Source: Lojkania enalia
Lineage: Eukaryota; Ascomycota; Dothideomycetes; Pleosporales
Direction of reading: 5' to 3'
Assembly: GCA_010094045.1 (NCBI GenBank)
Contig: ML986657.1
Coordinates: 2,201 to 38,386, forward strand
Length of the DNA: 36,186 bases
This document shows positions 32,950 to 36,186 of this stretch, one piece after another; position 1 is the stretch's first letter; each line of letters begins with the position of its first letter. Both the position numbers and the translations under genes were made by a program. The notes beneath the pieces were generated by a model. That model was not told the DNA's origin. It did not search any database and saw only the letters and a program-made list of their open reading frames with translations.

Positions 32950-34640
32950 ATAAAAAGTTATTTTACTTAATACTAATAAGAGATTTTATATATAATATAC
33001 TTTTATCTAATTTAGAATTTTTTCTACTATCCTTTTAACACATATAAACGTTATATCTAGTCTTACTACAGTTACTACAGTAGCATTAAACTAGTTAAGC
33101 CCTTTCTTAAGTATTAGTACTACGAGTCTTCTTAAGGGCTAAGAGCTTATAAATACTTCAGCAGCTATATATAAAGATCTCTCGCTATATAATACTATAC
33201 TACTATACTAAATATACTTTCTTTTATATATTTTACGCTTAGTTACTTCTTCTAATTACCTTTTAAGCTTAAAGTTGCAAGTTTAAAGAAGCGTATTCTA
33301 ATATAGTATTAACATAGCACTTTTTATAAGTTGTAAGAATCCTTCTTACACCTCTTTTAGTAATTGTATAAAGGACTTTTATATAAGTATTAATTGTAAC
33401 CTAAATTTATATATATTACTTAGAGTTTTAAACTATTAGAAGTCTTCTTATAAAAGTAATTCTAGTAGAGTATATAGTTATATATTAAGGCGATTTAATA
33501 TAACCTATACGTTTAGAGGAATAATTCCTATTACTTTAAAAGCCTTTTAATAGTTCTTATACGTAAACACGTTAAAAAACGCGTTCTTAAAGGCTAGAAG
33601 GATGTCTTCTTTATTAATATGGTAGATACGTCGGCGCGCTAAGTTTTATATATACTATAAGTACTTTAACTTTAATAGTAAGAAGTAAACTATATTAAGA
33701 GGCTAAAGTATATACGATAAATAAGAAGATATATAAAGTGTTAGGATCTTTTGTATAAGGTAGTAATCTTTAAATTCTTAGTTAAGGTAGCTTTTATAGC
33801 CGTCTAAAATAAGTAGCTTATATAATCCTATCTAACGCATCTTTATATACTTATTAAAGTACTTTAGCTACTTAAAACTAAGCGTATTATTTATCCAGCC
33901 GTTCTTAGAAACTGAAATTTTCTAATCGTATAGTATACCTACTTCTTTATACTATATAAAGATATAAACGCGTCCTTTATAGATAATAAATAGTAGGGTT
34001 ATATATATAGTAGCGTAGATATTTTAGATAACTATAATCTACTCGCGATTATCTAGCTATATAAGAGTAGACCTTATATAATATTTTAAACCTGTAATAA
34101 CCTTTATAGTACTAATAATACCTATCTAAAAGCCTATTTTATTAAAGTTGTAGATATTATTATTATATAGACTATATTTTATAATTATATCCCATACGAG
34201 CTTAAACTATATATTAATAACCTCTAGATTCTCTTATTTTATTTTTTAGCAATCCTTTACTTAATTAAAGGCTGTTTTAATCTCGTCTATACGCGCTATA
34301 AATCGTTTAGACTAATTCTTTCCTATAAGTATTCTACCACGTACGCCTAATAGTTTATCTACTATATCTACTACTTTATATAGCCGGGGCGCAAATCCTC
34401 GTAAATTAAGATTAAGAATATATTATACGATTATTTATTCTTCGGTTACTATAAGCTTCTAGCAATTTAGTTGTATATAAGGGCGAAACGTAATTCTATA
34501 AAGTTAAGTAGAGAGTTGTTAATATTATATATTAAAAGCTATAGCAGCGTATTACACGCTCTTAAACTAGCCTAATTTATACGCCTATAAGGTAAGCTTA
34601 ATTCTACCTTCTTATTAAATTAATAGAAGGTCGTATTATA
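32950..34640 (-). pseudogene. Transposase relic of C2 (DDE_1, pogo/Fot1 family)
   Basis: Reverse-strand homologue of transposase C, alignable over its length. The LFILDGYKSYL-type motif lies near 33780-33815 with the catalytic Asp codon intact (complement of 33802-33804). A C-terminal knuckle homologous to that of C is toward 33070-33110. The N-terminal DNA-binding part is toward 34300-34430, including the CGAGGATTT...GCGCCCCGG-like block shared with C. In-frame TAA/TAG show it is dead. The distal 3' tip is separated by G. Confidence 0.88.
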
Positions 34641-34673
34641 GATTTATTATAGTTCGTACGTAGTATTTGTAAT

Positions 34674-34722
34674 ACTAAGAAAAAGTGGCCGCTTCGATAG
34701 TTTGGCCGCTTTAATAGTAGAA
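34674..34722 (-). repeat. Right TIR of C2
   Basis: Reverse strand: TTCTACT, ATTAAAGCGGCCAAACT, ATCGAAGCGGCCACTTT, TTCTTAGT. Two 17-bp units, the least mutated family C end in the window. Confidence 0.93.
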
Positions 34723-34759
34723 TACGTTATAATATCTCTTTAAGAATAATACGTTAACG

Positions 34760-35800
34760 ATATAACGGAATTATTATATAATATAATTATAAGCTAAATT
34801 TAAAGAAGCTTATTAAGCTAGAAGAGAAGGTTATTATTATATATATACTTAACTTAGATTTACAAGGATTTATACCCTCTTTAAATATTATATAAAATAT
34901 AGTAGATAAGCTACTTACTAAATATAGTATTAGATAGGTTAGCTAGAAATAGTCTAAGAATTTTATTAAGTAAATAAATAATTTTAAAATATAATTTAAT
35001 TAACTATATAATTATTAGAAAATTTTATATAAAAATTCGAAGATTATTAAAACCTAATTTAAGCTTATAACGCGTATAAAAGCTATATATAATATCTATA
35101 ATAAGAATGTCTATAATTGTAATAAAGCTAGCTTTATAATAGGTAAGATATTACCTAAACTAGTTATTACTAGCTTAAAAAAATATAGTTAGCTAAAAGC
35201 TATATAGCTAGAGAATTATAAGTAGGTTATAGTAATCTAGGGAATTAATACTACTAGGTAGATAATCCTACCTTTTATTATCTTTACTAGCTAATACTAC
35301 TTTTCTACCTAATATAAGAGTAATAATATATCTAAGAATTAGGCTATCAGACTAAATAATAATAGATAGACAACTAATAGTTTTAGAGTTAAGTAGCTAA
35401 AGCACTTTATTATATATATAAAGGACTGTTAAATAGGCGTATAGTAACTACTTATTCTTAATAGCTATAAGAGCTATAACTCGCTTAAATTCTAGGTAAT
35501 CTATAAAGAGAATAAAATCTATACTCTCTATATACTGTTATACTTATTATACCTCTTATAGCCTTTTAATATAGGTTGTTTTTTACTATTAAAGCGAGTA
35601 TATAGTAGTTAAATTAAGAGCCTAATCCGCGACTATATTAATTATATTATAAAGCTTAAGTTCCTTTTAGCTTTCTATACTATCTACTAGTAATTAATTA
35701 TAAAGGATAATATCCGTATAAGCTTTTAAGGGGCTAGTTTAGTTCTATATAATCTAGAAGTAGTAATATTAAAGCTTAATATAAAGCTTCGTATACTAAT
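34760..35800 (+). pseudogene. Transposase relic of I (DDE_1, pogo/Fot1 family)
   Basis: Forward frame with KLNLKKLIKLEEK near 34793 and NLDLQGFIPSL, the start of the Psq/CENP-B-like DNA-binding region. The first catalytic block reads NIYNKNVYNCNKASF near 35100. The second motif LLILNSYKSYNS at 35448-35483 has Asp turned to Asn at 35460-35462. A YILLYLSYLLQPFNIGCF stretch follows at about 35525-35580. H truncates the C-terminus at 35809. Confidence 0.87.
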
Positions 35801-35810
35801 ACTATCTATA

Positions 35811-36186
35811 ATATATAGTATAAGCGAGCTAATCACCTAAGCAAGCTGATTATAATATTAAAACTCTACTAAAATCGCGATAATTATACTTTATAGTATT
35901 ATACTATAACTAACAACTATAGAATTAATTTAGAAAGAAGCTAGAATACAGCTTACATTCTAAACTCTTTAATAAGACGTAATACTAACTATATGTTATA
36001 TTGCATCAATCTATAATATCTCCTAAAGTATACTTAGTATATAGAAGCGAGGAACAGCTCTATAATATAATTACCGGCCTAATTTAATAAAGCTTAGTAA
36101 GATTAAGAAGTAGGTAATTGTTTAGCATTTACTAGATCTAGATATAAGAGGATTTCCGCCGCGGCTTACTACTATTTAAAATATAG
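35811..36186 (+). mobile_element. Pogo/Fot1-type transposon H (G family), 5' end only, runs off window
   Basis: Starts after TA at 35809-35810 with tip ATATATAGTAT and two 17-bp units (35822-35838 and 35839-35855). It aligns with the reverse strand of G from its right end (32946 down to about 32570), almost only with C/T or G/A differences. Contains the transposase N-terminal start; the rest is outside the window. Inserted in element I. Confidence 0.9.

Larger units (their letters stand above)
31011..34722 (-). mobile_element. Pogo/Fot1-type transposon C2 (family C), split by G
   Basis: Family C TIRs at 31011-31059 and 34674-34722, flanked by TA at 31009-31010 and 34723-34724. Removing G (1872 bp) and one TA leaves 1838 bp against 1839 for C. 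It is in the opposite orientation to C and inserted in element I. Its right TIR retains GGCCGC-type sequence, so it is somewhat less mutated than C there. Confidence 0.94.
30805..36186 (+). mobile_element. Pogo/Fot1-type transposon I, partial, split by C2 and H
   Basis: The left TIR starts at 30805 after TA (30803-30804). The element is cut at 31009 by C2, resumes at 34725 and is cut again at 35809 by H; its right end is outside the window. The portions inside the window total about 1.3 kb, so roughly 0.55 kb would be missing from an element of typical 1.85 kb. Its transposase is on the forward strand. Confidence 0.85.

Noticed and set aside
11730..34722. Short direct repeats with regular spacing that could suggest CRISPR or integron-like arrays
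   Set aside because: The 17-bp units are adjacent without spacers and occur only at the ends of TA-flanked transposons.
1..36186. Mitochondrial or plastid DNA as explanation for AT-richness
   Set aside because: The bias is specific to CpA/TpG, CpG survives, and the content is nuclear LTR, hAT and pogo-type elements.
1..36186. Open reading frames longer than 100 codons in AT-rich parts
   Set aside because: They are chance or decayed-frame readings in transposon relics; stops at former Gln/Trp codons and lost catalytic residues argue against live genes.

Overview
This window is an AT-rich block of nuclear DNA from a filamentous ascomycete (Pezizomycotina), made almost entirely of nested, mutated transposable elements. 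I find no host gene, tRNA or rRNA. CpA and TpG are nearly absent and TpA is in great excess: the first 120 bases hold about 22 TA, no CA and one TG. CpG, CpC and CpT are kept. Decayed reading frames stay in phase but are studded with TAA/TAG, and key residues have changed only by C-to-T or G-to-A (DD to NN, Cys or His to Tyr). This is the mark of repeat-induced point mutation (RIP). The species cannot be named from the sequence.

Layout. (1) 1-1410: reverse-oriented 5' end of a Ty3/Gypsy element (family A). (2) 1411 to about 23,753: a reverse-oriented chromodomain Gypsy element (B) that hosts five insertions: the family A copy at its left edge, a 204-bp solo LTR (3792-3995), a complete Ty1/Copia element (4824-9932), a pogo/Fot1-type DNA transposon C (11730-13568), and a second pogo-type transposon D (14124-23511). 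D itself holds a complete family A Gypsy (14606-21850) and a family A solo LTR (22438-22716). (3) About 23,754-24,289: one end of a further pogo-type element E, into which B probably inserted. (4) 24,292-25,860: mostly unassigned AT-rich DNA with a second 204-bp solo LTR and a 32-bp minisatellite. (5) About 25,860-29,660: a hAT transposase relic split by pogo-type element F (27662-29497). (6) 29,656-30,804: a GA-rich tract and unassigned decayed sequence. (7) 30,805 to the end: pogo-type element I, hosting element C2 (31011-34722), which hosts element G (31075-32946), and cut again by element H (35811 onward).

Many boundaries can be fixed to the base, because 5-bp target duplications flank the LTR elements and TA flanks the pogo-type elements. 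Removing nested insertions leaves coherent host lengths: D is 1854 bp and C2 is 1838 bp, against 1839 bp for the uninterrupted C. The most interesting structure is in the pogo-type ends. All eight elements, from several families, carry tandem 17-bp direct repeats inside their terminal inverted repeats, two units each and three in E.

Nothing here looks functional as protein-coding DNA. If it has a present-day role, it is probably as heterochromatin, possibly pericentromeric; that is inference only.
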